Of a stretch of 53,192 nt of DNA, positions 45,401-52,973 are shown one piece after another. Position numbers and translations under genes: made by a program. How positions within the stretch are numbered: position 1 is the stretch's first letter; the number at the start of each line of letters is the position of its first letter. The notes below the pieces were generated by a model that was given only the letters and a program-made list of their open reading frames with translations, did no database searches and had not been told where the DNA came from. Origin of the DNA: Herbaspirillum chlorophenolicum (GTDB taxonomy: Bacteria; Pseudomonadota; Gammaproteobacteria; Burkholderiales; Burkholderiaceae_D); assembly GCF_001189955.1 (NCBI RefSeq), contig NZ_LFLT01000031.1:1-53192 (forward strand), in the 5' to 3' direction.

Positions 45401-46491
45401 TTGCCCTGGGCGGCAACGGCACCGCCTCGGCCAACCGCATTACCTCGCAGGGCGGCAACATCACGCTCAACGGCAACTTCCATTCGCCCAACCTGCCTGA
45501 ACTGGACCACGGCATCGCCATCCTGGCCGTCACCAACGTGATCGGCACCACCGGCAATGGCAATGTCACACTCATCGGCAACGCCGCCGACCAGGGCAAT
45601 GGCGTGGCGTTCTACAGCAACGGCCGCGCTACCGTCAGCGTGGAAAACGGCAATCTGTCCATCACCGGCAGCAGCAACTATGGCGACGGCATCGGCATGC
45701 AGACCGGCGTCAATGTGATCCGCGCCACCGGCAGCGGCTCAGTGGCGCTCAACGGCAGCTCGGCCTACGGCAGCGGCATCAGCATCTATCCGTCCGGCAA
45801 CGCGAGTTCCAACACCATCTCCACCGTGAGCGGCGACATCGCGCTGACCGGAACCAGCGGCGCCGGCTCTTCCGCCGCCGGCATCCTGATCCGGGCCGCT
45901 TCATCTTCGGCGGCCAACGGCGTTTCGGTCCGGTCGGGCAGCGGCAACATCAACTTGTCGGGAAGCGGCAACGGCTCGGGCGAAGGCATCTCCTTCGTCG
46001 GCTCCAGCAGCAACGGCTTCAATACCATCGCCACCGGCGGCAGCGGCAACATGAACATCACGGCCACCGGCAATGGCGCCTACGGCCTGCGTTTCACCGG
46101 CGGCACCAACACGCTGCAAGTAAACGATGGCGTCCTGTTCATTACCGCCCGCGCCGCCAATGGCAAGCCGATGGGGCAATCGGTCGACACCACCACCATC
46201 GCCGCCGTCGGCAAAGGCGTCGTGGTGCGCAACCTGGGGGGCTTTACCAGCAACATCCTGACCGATACCAGCACCGCCCCGGCCACCGGTTCCCTGCAGA
46301 AAAACCAGGTCAACAACGGCTGGATCACCCCGCCGCCCGCGACCATGCGCATGACGCCAATCGGCAACGAGGGCGACCGGGTCAACATCGATCTGGCGCA
46401 ACTCAATCGTTTCGATGCCGGCCAACGTTCCGGCAACAGCCCTTCCCGTTCCAACTCATCCACAGAGAGCCAAGACAATGAAAACCAATGA
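42448..46491 (+). CDS. TpsA-type filamentous haemagglutinin-like exoprotein
   Basis: A 1347-residue secreted protein with a GGAG ribosome site, 9 bases after tpsB. The signal peptide ends near ALD (41-43). The TPS secretion domain (about 44-300) contains NWNTFNIG, SSVALNRVLSSDASQIMGAL and VYLVNPSGVLFG, where NPSGV (128-132) replaces the usual NPNGI/L. The rest is beta-helical, built of Gly/Asn/Ser/Thr-rich turns (GNITLNGN-like), with many Asn-X-Ser/Thr sequons. Two internal Cys occur and there is no obvious anchoring domain. The last ~60 residues are more polar (PIGNEGDRVNIDLAQLNRF). It is presumably an adhesin exported by the preceding TpsB, and the sequons plus the GT41 enzyme downstream suggest glycosylation as for HMW1A. 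Confidence 0.92.
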   Translation: MNTSSTLHRSHRKALRLPALSPIAHAVLCASFGMVPLSAQALDAGALPTNGQIVAGSGAIATSGNTMTVTQNSDRMVTNWNTFNIGSAAAVNFNQPTSSSVALNRVLSSDASQIMGALNANGQVYLVNPSGVLFGAGASVNVGGLVASALNISDANFMAGKNVFELDGGNGAVINLGSIKAADGGYVALLGAQVRNEGAIAARLGSVVLGAGEKITLDFNGDGLISMEVNNATVNASVSNAGLLRAQGGTVLMTARAGNALMAEVVNNSGIIEATSLQQRNGVVVLDGGNSGVVANSGTIDVSGRDTGQTGGTVKMLGEYVGMFDGSLIDASGDAGGGTVLAGGDYQGSNGVFQASATYMDANASINADALASGNGGKVILWSTGSTRFYGDISVTGGGSTGAGGLVETSGHYLDVFGAVNLSAASGQGGTWLLDPYNINITSAANAGGATSTSPFTSSGSASSNLSSATLNASLTEGANILVCTTSVGGTSGDINVLDNVKAVGNATLTLQAHRNIVMTNTSIANADGKSLNVSLYSNFNNTGNGSVSLTNASIATNGGNLTISGAVSPGTSYATTNVSNGAGVAITGGSNINTNGGSITIRGATSSSLAAGSTANATQISGSTLDAGGGNITIVALQASTSGTGDAFVLTGGGKIVTNGTGSISIDSTNLGSGNATRIFSTNNTIAATGSGNVTISGNATSSYGVLVCSTAATSSQNISVGSGNLTIQGNSNGFAGSGRGVYLAASGNGAVALAAASGGNIAINGNSTTSRAVDIASSGASSNISIRSAGGNISVTGNSGGSYGTLLNSSGAGSMISLATNGNIAITGNSSGGTTPALALIASGSGTSSAPGAQVNVLSTAGNVALTANNTQINTASGSFKALSLDAGGQYAAINLGTNSGQLRLDGTSASGRGVDIAPSGANASINLVTTSGDIVINGNSTNSFGGYGIFFNSTGSSVGVNVSSVSGNITLTGDSVGTSDAIALGGNGTASANRITSQGGNITLNGNFHSPNLPELDHGIAILAVTNVIGTTGNGNVTLIGNAADQGNGVAFYSNGRATVSVENGNLSITGSSNYGDGIGMQTGVNVIRATGSGSVALNGSSAYGSGISIYPSGNASSNTISTVSGDIALTGTSGAGSSAAGILIRAASSSAANGVSVRSGSGNINLSGSGNGSGEGISFVGSSSNGFNTIATGGSGNMNITATGNGAYGLRFTGGTNTLQVNDGVLFITARAANGKPMGQSVDTTTIAAVGKGVVVRNLGGFTSNILTDTSTAPATGSLQKNQVNNGWITPPPATMRMTPIGNEGDRVNIDLAQLNRFDAGQRSGNSPSRSNSSTESQDNENQ

Positions 46492-48040
46492 TTTCCTCCC
46501 GATGCAAGCGATTGCACGTCCAATCCCGGTCCGTATGCCTGGCAAGCTGCGCAAGCTGGCCGTACTCAGCCTGGCAGCCCTGGCGCTGGCGCCGGCCTTC
46601 GCCGCCAGCCAGGCCAGCACGGGGCCGCATGATTACTTTTACTTTCTCGGGGAGATGAACAAGGCCTCGACGGTGATGACCATCGAAAACAAGATCGTGC
46701 CGCCGGCGCTGGGAAAGAAGATCGTCAAGGCCGTCGACCAGGTGATCAAGGATGGCGACCAGCCCGGCGCCAAGCGCCCCGTCGACTACCTGCAATACGA
46801 GCCGCTGATCCTAGCCTATGCCGGCCCGGACGGCTCGCGCATGCACTCCGGCCGCAGCCGCCAGGACATCCTCTCCACCACGCGCCGCCTGATGCAGCGC
46901 GAGCGCGTGCTGAACCTGATGGACCAGATGAACAAGTCCAAGGCGGTGTTCCTCAAACTGGCCGCGGACAACCTGGATACCATCGTGCCTGCCTACACCA
47001 ACGGGGTGCAGGCGCAGCCGACCACTTACGCGCACTACCTGCTGGCGTTCGCTGCGGCTTTCGGCCGCGATTCGACCCGCTTCCAGGAGGCCTATGCGCG
47101 GCTGAACCTGAACCCGCTGGGTTCGGCTGCGCTGGGCACCTCCAGCTTCCCGGTCGACCGCAACCGCCTGGCCGAGCTGCTGGGCTTCGACGGCCCGGTC
47201 GAAAACTCCTATGACGCCGCCCAGCTGGGCGCGCTGGACATGGGTGTGGAACTGGTCGGCATCTGCAGCAACGCCGCGCTGACCATGGGCATCCTGGTGC
47301 AGGACATGCACACCCAGTACCACAATCCCTACCCCTGGATCATGATCCGCGAAGGCCGCCTGACCGGCACCTCCAGCATCATGCCGCAGAAGCGCAACCC
47401 CTACGGCCTGAACGTGCTGCGCCTGCAAGCCAGCGAAGTGGTCGGCGGCGCCATGACCTTCCAGGTCGAAGCGCATAACGTCACGCCCGGCATGCCCGAC
47501 TACAAGCGCGACCAGGTGGAAAAGACGCTGGACCTGACCGCCAACTCCTTCGGCAAGCTGGCCGACCTGATGAGCAACCTGGTGATCGACAAGGACCGCG
47601 CACTGGCCGAGGTGGATGCCGATTACTCGACCACCACCGAACTGGCCGACATCCTGCAGCGCGACTCGGACGTGCCGTTCCGGGTAGGCCACCATTTCGC
47701 CTCCGACCTGGTGACTTATGGCCGCACCAACAAGATCAAGCCGGCCGATATCCCGTTCGACCAGGTGCAGAAGATCTACGGCGACGCGCTCAAGGCCTTC
47801 AATTTCGACCATGCGCAATTCCCGCTGGCGCAGGAGCGTTTCCGCCAGGCGCTGACGGCGCAGAACATGATCGAGTCCAGCCGTGGCCTGGGCGGCCCAC
47901 AACGCGCCGAAGTCGAGCGCATGCTGACCGCCGAGCGCGCGCGCCTGGCGCAGGACGAGCTGTGGCTGAAGGGCCAGCGCGACAAGCTGGCCGCGGCCTC
48001 GCAGAAACTGGATCAGGCGTTCTACAAGCTGGGCCAATAA
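46478..48040 (+). CDS. exported lyase of the argininosuccinate lyase/fumarase superfamily
   Basis: The ATG at 46478 overlaps the tpsA stop by 14 bases and follows GAGAGCC, indicating coupling. The 520-residue product begins with a long signal peptide (basic region, then LAVLSLAALALAPAFA, cut near residue 42-44). This is unusual, because argininosuccinate lyases are cytoplasmic. The catalytic core is clear: MHSGRSRQDI resembles the HTGRSRND motif, VQAQPTTYAHYLLAF carries the catalytic His region, and GTSSIMPQKRNPYG (about 298-311) is the superfamily signature with the catalytic Ser. It probably eliminates a fumarate-type or other group from a periplasmic or surface substrate; which one is not known. 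Its place between the exoprotein and the glycosyltransferase suggests a role tied to that system. Confidence 0.85.
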   Translation: MKTNDFLPMQAIARPIPVRMPGKLRKLAVLSLAALALAPAFAASQASTGPHDYFYFLGEMNKASTVMTIENKIVPPALGKKIVKAVDQVIKDGDQPGAKRPVDYLQYEPLILAYAGPDGSRMHSGRSRQDILSTTRRLMQRERVLNLMDQMNKSKAVFLKLAADNLDTIVPAYTNGVQAQPTTYAHYLLAFAAAFGRDSTRFQEAYARLNLNPLGSAALGTSSFPVDRNRLAELLGFDGPVENSYDAAQLGALDMGVELVGICSNAALTMGILVQDMHTQYHNPYPWIMIREGRLTGTSSIMPQKRNPYGLNVLRLQASEVVGGAMTFQVEAHNVTPGMPDYKRDQVEKTLDLTANSFGKLADLMSNLVIDKDRALAEVDADYSTTTELADILQRDSDVPFRVGHHFASDLVTYGRTNKIKPADIPFDQVQKIYGDALKAFNFDHAQFPLAQERFRQALTAQNMIESSRGLGGPQRAEVERMLTAERARLAQDELWLKGQRDKLAAASQKLDQAFYKLGQ

Positions 48041-48160
48041 GTCCCCGGCATTGCGACAAGATAGATAAAGGAAGATTTAACGCCTGACTGTGGAGCTGGC
48101 GGCGGACGCACTTCGGCGGCACAATGCCGGGTGCGTCCTTTTTTATGCTTGGATGATCCG

Positions 48161-50050
48161 ATGACGGCCAATACCGACGACGTTTTTTCGCTGGAAAAAT
48201 TCGAATACCTCTGCTACTCGCGCCAGCAGGAACCGGCCGCGCGCGAGCTGGTACGCCTCCTGACGCTGATCGACCGCAACTACGGCAAGCTGGCCAATAA
48301 TTTCTCGCTGTCGGTCTCGCCGGCGGTGCCGGCCGCGGCGCTGGAGCAGCACGTGCTCACACGGGTGACGAGCGCGATTTCGGCGTTGTTCTCGGATCCC
48401 AGCTTCCACATCAGCCCGGACGGTTTCGGGCAATTGATCAATTTCCAGCGCTGGCTGTCCTCGCTGTTCGGCGCCAGCCCTTTCATCAACTGCGACCACA
48501 TCCTGCGCTCGCTCAACCTGGGCGGGCCGGATGCGAAAGACTTCCAGATCAAGCCGCTGGACCTGGTGAAATTCTGCATCCTGTATTCGCCGGAGTCGGA
48601 ACTGCCGCTGGATGTGGAAATGCTGTGGAAACAGAACAAACCGCTGGCCGCGGCCTTGTTCATGGCGCTGCTGTCGCCGCGCTTCCTCGGCACGCCGGCG
48701 GCGCACTCCAAGCGCGAAGCCCTGCTCGGCTGGCTGCCCGACCGCTTGCAGGAGCTGGATAGCCTGGACGGCTTGCCGGTAGCCATCCTGCACGATGTCT
48801 ACATGCATTGCAGCTACGCCGACCTGCCGCAGCGCCACCGCATCAAGGGCGCCATCAACGTGCTCATCGAAAAGAAGCTGCGCGAAGCCGGCATCGGCGA
48901 CATCGACGATGTCGGCACACAGGCTGATGCGGCCGGGAAACCGGTGCTGCTGGTATTGCTGGAATGGTTTTCCGGCGGCCATTCGATCTACCGTACCCAC
49001 TCCAAGACGCTGGAAGCGACGCGGCGCCACTTCCATGTCGTGGCGATCGGTTATGAGGCCAACACCGACGAGCTGGGACGCGCGGTCTTCGACGAATTCT
49101 TCGCCTTCGAGAAACCCGGCGACATGCTAGCCTGCCTGGCCCAGTTGCGCGCGCTGGCCATCGAACGCCGGCCGCAAGTGCTCTACATGCCCAGCGTGGG
49201 CATGTTCCCGATCACCATGTTCGCCGCCAACCTGCGCGTGGCCCCCTTGCAGGTGGCTGCCCTGGGCCACCCGGCCACCACGCATTCCAAACGCATCGAC
49301 TACATCAGCGTGGAAGACGATTTCGTCGGCGACCCGGCCTGCTTCAGCGAAAAGCTGCTGCGCCTGCCGGCCGACGGCCAGCCCTACCGCCCCTCGGCCA
49401 TCCCCTTCAACGTGCCCGAACTGGAGCGCACCGACAAGCCCTACGTCAACGTCGCCATCGCCGCCACCACGATGAAGCTCAACCCGCGCTTCCTGATGGC
49501 TTGCCAGAAGATTGCCGAACTGGCGCTGCAGCCGCCTAACGGGCAAGCGCCGAAACAAGTGCGCTTCCATTTCCTGATCGGCCAGGCGCAAGGCCTGCTG
49601 TACCCGCAACTGCAGCGCCTGATCCTGCGCTATGTGCCTGGCGCCAGCGTTTATCCGCACCAGCCTTACCAGGAGTACCTGTCCATTTTCAACCAGTGCG
49701 ACATGTTCCTGTCCCCATTCCCCTTCGGCAATACCAACGGCATCATCGATGCCTTCATGGTCGGCTTGCCGGGCGTGTGCAAGACCGGACCTGAGGTGTT
49801 CGAGCATATCGATGAGGGCCTGTTCCGCCGCGTCGGCCTGCCCGGCTGGACGATCGCCGCCACACTGGACGACTATATCCTGGCGGCGGTAAGGATGGCC
49901 ACCGACGCCGGCGAACGCAATGCGCTATACCGGCACCTGACCGATCCACAGTACCTGCAGCGGCTGTTCGAAGGGCGCCCTGAGTCGCTGGGCGATGCGT
50001 TGATCGAATTGAGCCGCAACCGGATTACCAAGGCGCAGGCACAGCCCTGA
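48161..50050 (+). CDS. HMW1C-type cytoplasmic N-glycosyltransferase (GT41)
   Basis: The ATG at 48161 gives 629 residues; a GTG at 48131 would add ten. The N-terminal all-alpha domain (1-250) and the GT-B domains match HMW1C/ApNGT enzymes. ALGHPATTHSKRIDYISVEDDFVG, CFSEKLLRLP, IAATTMKLNPRFL and SPFPFGNTNGIIDAFMVGLPGVCKTGPEVFEHIDEGLFRRVGLP (about 515-560) carry the conserved nucleotide-sugar site residues. These enzymes transfer glucose or galactose from UDP-sugars to Asn in N-X-S/T sequons of adhesins before export. The neighbouring TpsA is the natural acceptor. It is 120 bases after the lyase gene and ends the locus. Confidence 0.93.
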   Translation: MTANTDDVFSLEKFEYLCYSRQQEPAARELVRLLTLIDRNYGKLANNFSLSVSPAVPAAALEQHVLTRVTSAISALFSDPSFHISPDGFGQLINFQRWLSSLFGASPFINCDHILRSLNLGGPDAKDFQIKPLDLVKFCILYSPESELPLDVEMLWKQNKPLAAALFMALLSPRFLGTPAAHSKREALLGWLPDRLQELDSLDGLPVAILHDVYMHCSYADLPQRHRIKGAINVLIEKKLREAGIGDIDDVGTQADAAGKPVLLVLLEWFSGGHSIYRTHSKTLEATRRHFHVVAIGYEANTDELGRAVFDEFFAFEKPGDMLACLAQLRALAIERRPQVLYMPSVGMFPITMFAANLRVAPLQVAALGHPATTHSKRIDYISVEDDFVGDPACFSEKLLRLPADGQPYRPSAIPFNVPELERTDKPYVNVAIAATTMKLNPRFLMACQKIAELALQPPNGQAPKQVRFHFLIGQAQGLLYPQLQRLILRYVPGASVYPHQPYQEYLSIFNQCDMFLSPFPFGNTNGIIDAFMVGLPGVCKTGPEVFEHIDEGLFRRVGLPGWTIAATLDDYILAAVRMATDAGERNALYRHLTDPQYLQRLFEGRPESLGDALIELSRNRITKAQAQP

Positions 50051-50095
50051 ATTACGGTTTTCCCGGAACAGTATCCGGTGCCGGACGCCGCCAAA

Positions 50096-50130
50096 GAAAA
50101 AGCCGGCCACCTTTCGGTGCCGGCTTTTTC
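50096..50130. terminator. bidirectional terminator of the secretion locus
   Basis: GAAAAAGCCGGC and GCCGGCTTTTTC are fully complementary around an 11-base loop, giving A and T runs on both sides. It serves the glycosyltransferase gene and the convergent gene at 50150. Confidence 0.92.
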
Positions 50131-50149
50131 TGTTTCCAGTAGTAAGGGT

Positions 50150-50356
50150 TCAGACGCGGTAGATCTTTTCCCCCGTTTGAACGATCCTGAACTTCTCATT
50201 CGACAAAGGATCCAGCGCCCGTCCGTCGGTCAGCTGGTAAGTACGCTGGCCGGCTGCGACAGAATTGCCCACTTCGTCCAGCTGGATTTGGTACACCTCT
50301 ACGTGGTAAGGCGCGCCGGTCTTGCCTTTGGCATCGAATTTTTCTACCAGATCCAT
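50150..50356 (-). CDS. small conserved protein (68 aa)
   Basis: The ATG at 50354-50356 has a perfect AAGGAG ribosome site. The 68-residue product (MDLVEKFDAKGKTG...) is soluble and has no signal peptide. It contains YQIQLDEVGNSVAAGQRTYQLTDGRALDPLSNEKFRI, the look of a compact beta-rich protein. I believe similar small proteins occur in related Burkholderiales, but I know no function. Confidence 0.8.
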   Translation of the reverse strand: MDLVEKFDAKGKTGAPYHVEVYQIQLDEVGNSVAAGQRTYQLTDGRALDPLSNEKFRIVQTGEKIYRV

Positions 50357-50459
50357 ATGTCGTCTCCTTAAGCTTGGCCCTGTGCCAAGGTCAAAGATAG
50401 CAGATTTGGCGGCGCTTTCCAGACGATCGTATGCTGCACTGCACAGCATACCGGCACAA

Positions 50460-51197
50460 TCAGAAATGCAGAGTCACGCCGACGCCGAGCTGGCGCGTGA
50501 CTTCAGCCTTGTTCAGGCCGAATTTGGCGCCGATATCGAGGTCGACCGTGTCATTGGGCGACCAGATTACGCCCACCAGGCCATAAGCCGGCCAGGTGCG
50601 GTTGCCGCGATCGACATTCTGCATGACGCCGGTATCTGCCACCAGCCGCCACTGTTCATTGAGCGCATACCAGACGGCTGCCGAAGTGCGCCATACCAGC
50701 TTGCGCTTGGCGGCATCGTCGCTGTCGCGCGTATAGCGGTTGTAGTTCAGGCCGGCATTGCCGTGCAAGGTCCAGGCACCAATCTCATAGGAAGCGATTG
50801 CAGTCAGGCCCAGGCCGCTCTTGCCGTTGCCCAGGCTTTTCTCGGTGTCGCCGCTGGGCAGGAAAACCTCCGGTTTGAATGCCAGTGCCAGGCCGTCCTG
50901 ATCGTAATAGCGCCACTTGGCGCCGAGCGAATAATCGCCCACCCCGCTGCCTTCGGTCGACTGGAAGGTCAGCGGCAGGTTGGCAAACAAGTCCAACTTG
51001 TCGGTCACGCCATAGGTATAGGTGAAGGCGCCGACATGTCCGGCCTCGCCTGCTTGCTTGCTCCAGTCGGTATTGGCTTCAATCTGGTGGCGCCCTTCGC
51101 CCTGCACGCCGGCGTCGTCCGTCACCAGCGGATGGGCGGCAAAGGCCTGATTCATCGTTACGCAGAGCAGCCAGGAGGCGCACAGGATTTTTTTCAT
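50460..51197 (-). CDS. outer-membrane beta-barrel protein, MetA-like (phenol-degradation transporter family)
   Basis: I take the ATG at 51195-51197 (MKKILCASWLL) after AGGTGG. A signal peptide ends near AFAA (residue 20). The 245-residue protein alternates amphipathic strands (GVTDKLDLFANLPLTF, YSLGAKWRYY, LAFKPEVFLPSGD) and ends with GVTLHF, the Phe-terminal strand of outer-membrane barrels. HPLVTDDAGVQGEGRHQIE at the mature N-terminus is typical of the MetA-like family (PF13557-like). The transported compound is unknown and there is no operon partner. Confidence 0.8.
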   Translation of the reverse strand: MKKILCASWLLCVTMNQAFAAHPLVTDDAGVQGEGRHQIEANTDWSKQAGEAGHVGAFTYTYGVTDKLDLFANLPLTFQSTEGSGVGDYSLGAKWRYYDQDGLALAFKPEVFLPSGDTEKSLGNGKSGLGLTAIASYEIGAWTLHGNAGLNYNRYTRDSDDAAKRKLVWRTSAAVWYALNEQWRLVADTGVMQNVDRGNRTWPAYGLVGVIWSPNDTVDLDIGAKFGLNKAEVTRQLGVGVTLHF

Positions 51198-51680
51198 AAA
51201 CCACCTGTTCATAAAGCGATGCGCGTAACGGGCGGCCCGTGGACAGGACGCTTGCGGCTCCCCCGCAGCGCGCGCACTGCAAGCCGGCAAGGCAGGCGAT
51301 GAAATGATGGTGTCGGCCCGCTACGCTATTTTGGTTATTGATGACGGCTAGCGCCGCAGCTTCTGGATGGATGGGAGCGCGATACCTCTGGCATCTGGCT
51401 GGCCGCATTCCGGGCTGGAGTGGAAAATTTGATTTGAAATGCGCGGGAGCGCAAGTGGAAGGCCGCATGCCATGCGAGCCGACCGTTCAGGATTGCGGGT
51501 GGCGCCTGTATCGCAACCTGTGGCGAAACGGCAGCCGGCATCCACGTCCAGGCCGGGCGCCATACTAGCATTCAAGTATGACCGTTCAAATACAAAATCA
51601 GGACTTGTGCCATTTTCCAACGAATCGTGAGCGACATGCCGAAGCATGTCGTCATTTGCGGGCACATGCCCGCCAGGAAA
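51198..51680. other. intergenic region with two hairpins behind the HDOD gene
   Basis: About 480 bases without a supported gene. On the minus strand, downstream of the HDOD gene, lie two perfect hairpins: CGACATGC/GCATGTCG with a UUCG loop (51632-51651) and GCGGGCA/TGCCCGC (51658-51673). Confidence 0.5.
51632..51651 (-). terminator. UUCG-loop hairpin in the 3' region of the HDOD transcript
   Basis: In the minus-strand RNA an 8-bp stem is closed by C(UUCG)G, an exceptionally stable tetraloop. There is no U run, so it is more likely an RNA-protecting 3' end or Rho-associated element than a classic intrinsic terminator. Confidence 0.45.
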
Positions 51681-52613
51681 TCAGGCCGGCGGCTTCGCCG
51701 CTTCGGCGATTTCTGCGCCGATCTCGGGAAGAACCTGGGTCGGAATATGCAGCAGCGAACCCCAGTCGCTCCAATCCCACGCGACCCTTGAACAAATATA
51801 TTCCACGCTGGACAGCGGCAGCGAGAAACGCGCAGACAACTGCAGCAAGCGGGGCAGCAAATGGCTACGGGTTTCAGTGTCGGCAATACAGACATCGGCT
51901 ACGCAGCCTGCCAATTCCAGTACGCGCGCCAGTATCTGCTGGCGATCGTCGTCATCCAGCCCCGATGCCTCGGGGTTTTCATGGTGCAGAACGGCGGTGC
52001 AAAACAGCTTGGGGAAATGCCAGTCCTCCATCATCGCCGCAGCAAGGCTCAGGTGGTCGAAGCCGAAAGCTTCACGTTCCTTGTCCAGCAACTCCTGCCC
52101 TTGCGGCTTGGTGTGCAGCACCTCGCCATAGCGCTTGGGACGTGCCGACGCCAGGCCGAGACGGCCGATACCGGCCAGGAGGCCATTGGTGAACATCTCA
52201 GCCGGCGGCGCCACCTGCAGCATTTCGCCCAGCGCCTGGCCGGCACATGCCATTGCCGTGGAGCGGCCCCAGAAAGCGTCGTAGTCGAACTCCTTGCAAT
52301 CGCCGCGGCGTGCCGACTCCGTCAGCGAAATCGCCAGCGCCATCTGGCGCACGGCATGCAAGCCGATCAGCAGGAGCAGTTCGACGTTGACCGACGCCAC
52401 CATGCGCCCTTTATTGATATTGGGGACGTTGGCGATCTGGATCAGGCGGCCGGCCAGCACCGGGTCACCCTGCACTTGCGATACCAGCTCGGGCAGCGAT
52501 ATGTCTTCCTGCTGGCACATCTGCATGATATTCAGCCGCACGCCGGACGGCGCGGGCAACACTTCCGAATCCCGCAGTTCACGAAATGTTTGTGGCTCGA
52601 TATAGGTCGACAT
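51681..52613 (-). CDS. HDOD-domain signalling protein
   Basis: I start at the ATG at 52611-52613 (MSTYIEPQTFREL) with AAGG upstream; the frame extends further up without homology. The 310-residue protein is mostly an HDOD domain (about 20-215): LPELVSQVQGDPVLAGRLIQIANVPN, then LLLIGLHAVRQMALAISL, GLLAGIGRLGLA and FGFDHLSLAAAMMEDWHFP. The metal-binding His-Asp pair of true HD hydrolases is not intact, as in other HDOD proteins, which act as signalling or scaffold modules. No output domain is attached. Confidence 0.9.
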   Translation of the reverse strand: MSTYIEPQTFRELRDSEVLPAPSGVRLNIMQMCQQEDISLPELVSQVQGDPVLAGRLIQIANVPNINKGRMVASVNVELLLLIGLHAVRQMALAISLTESARRGDCKEFDYDAFWGRSTAMACAGQALGEMLQVAPPAEMFTNGLLAGIGRLGLASARPKRYGEVLHTKPQGQELLDKEREAFGFDHLSLAAAMMEDWHFPKLFCTAVLHHENPEASGLDDDDRQQILARVLELAGCVADVCIADTETRSHLLPRLLQLSARFSLPLSSVEYICSRVAWDWSDWGSLLHIPTQVLPEIGAEIAEAAKPPA

Positions 52614-52973
52614 TCTTTTATCGCCTTCGTTAATTATCAGGATACAAATTCTATGGCGGCAATATGCCAATCTCTCAGGCCTGTTCCGCACGAAATCAAC
52701 CAGATGGGTGGAGCCGCTTGTGAACCACCTCCCCCACAGGCCCAAATGAGCACAAGCCCTAGGATACCGAATTCGCCTGTTTTTTGCGACGCGCAATCCA
52801 AAAAGACAGATCGGCATGCACGTGGCCAAGGCGTGCCCGCCCCTCAAATAAAGCGTATTATCATCCGCGGCCGCCGATGGCCAAAACGGCGGCTATCCGT
52901 GCTCAGACACAGGATCCATGGAGCTGGCCCACGAAGCTTGCTCTGTATAAATAATCTCAAGGAGAACAAAGTA
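52614..52973. other. 360-base divergent intergenic region
   Basis: It separates the HDOD gene from the binding-protein gene. It contains a perfect 7-bp hairpin (GCCGCCG at 52870-52876, CGGCGGC at 52887-52893) in the leader of the rightward gene. No further gene is supported. Confidence 0.45.

Noticed and set aside
42739..45510. Long minus-strand frames opposite tpsA (for example 44266-45510)
   Set aside because: They arise from the repetitive Gly/Asn/Ser codons of tpsA; the amino-acid make-up is artificial.
44160..46100. Repeated Gly/Asn-rich DNA in tpsA considered as a tandem-repeat array
   Set aside because: The units are degenerate protein-level beta-helix turns with variable length, not a DNA-level tandem or CRISPR-like repeat.
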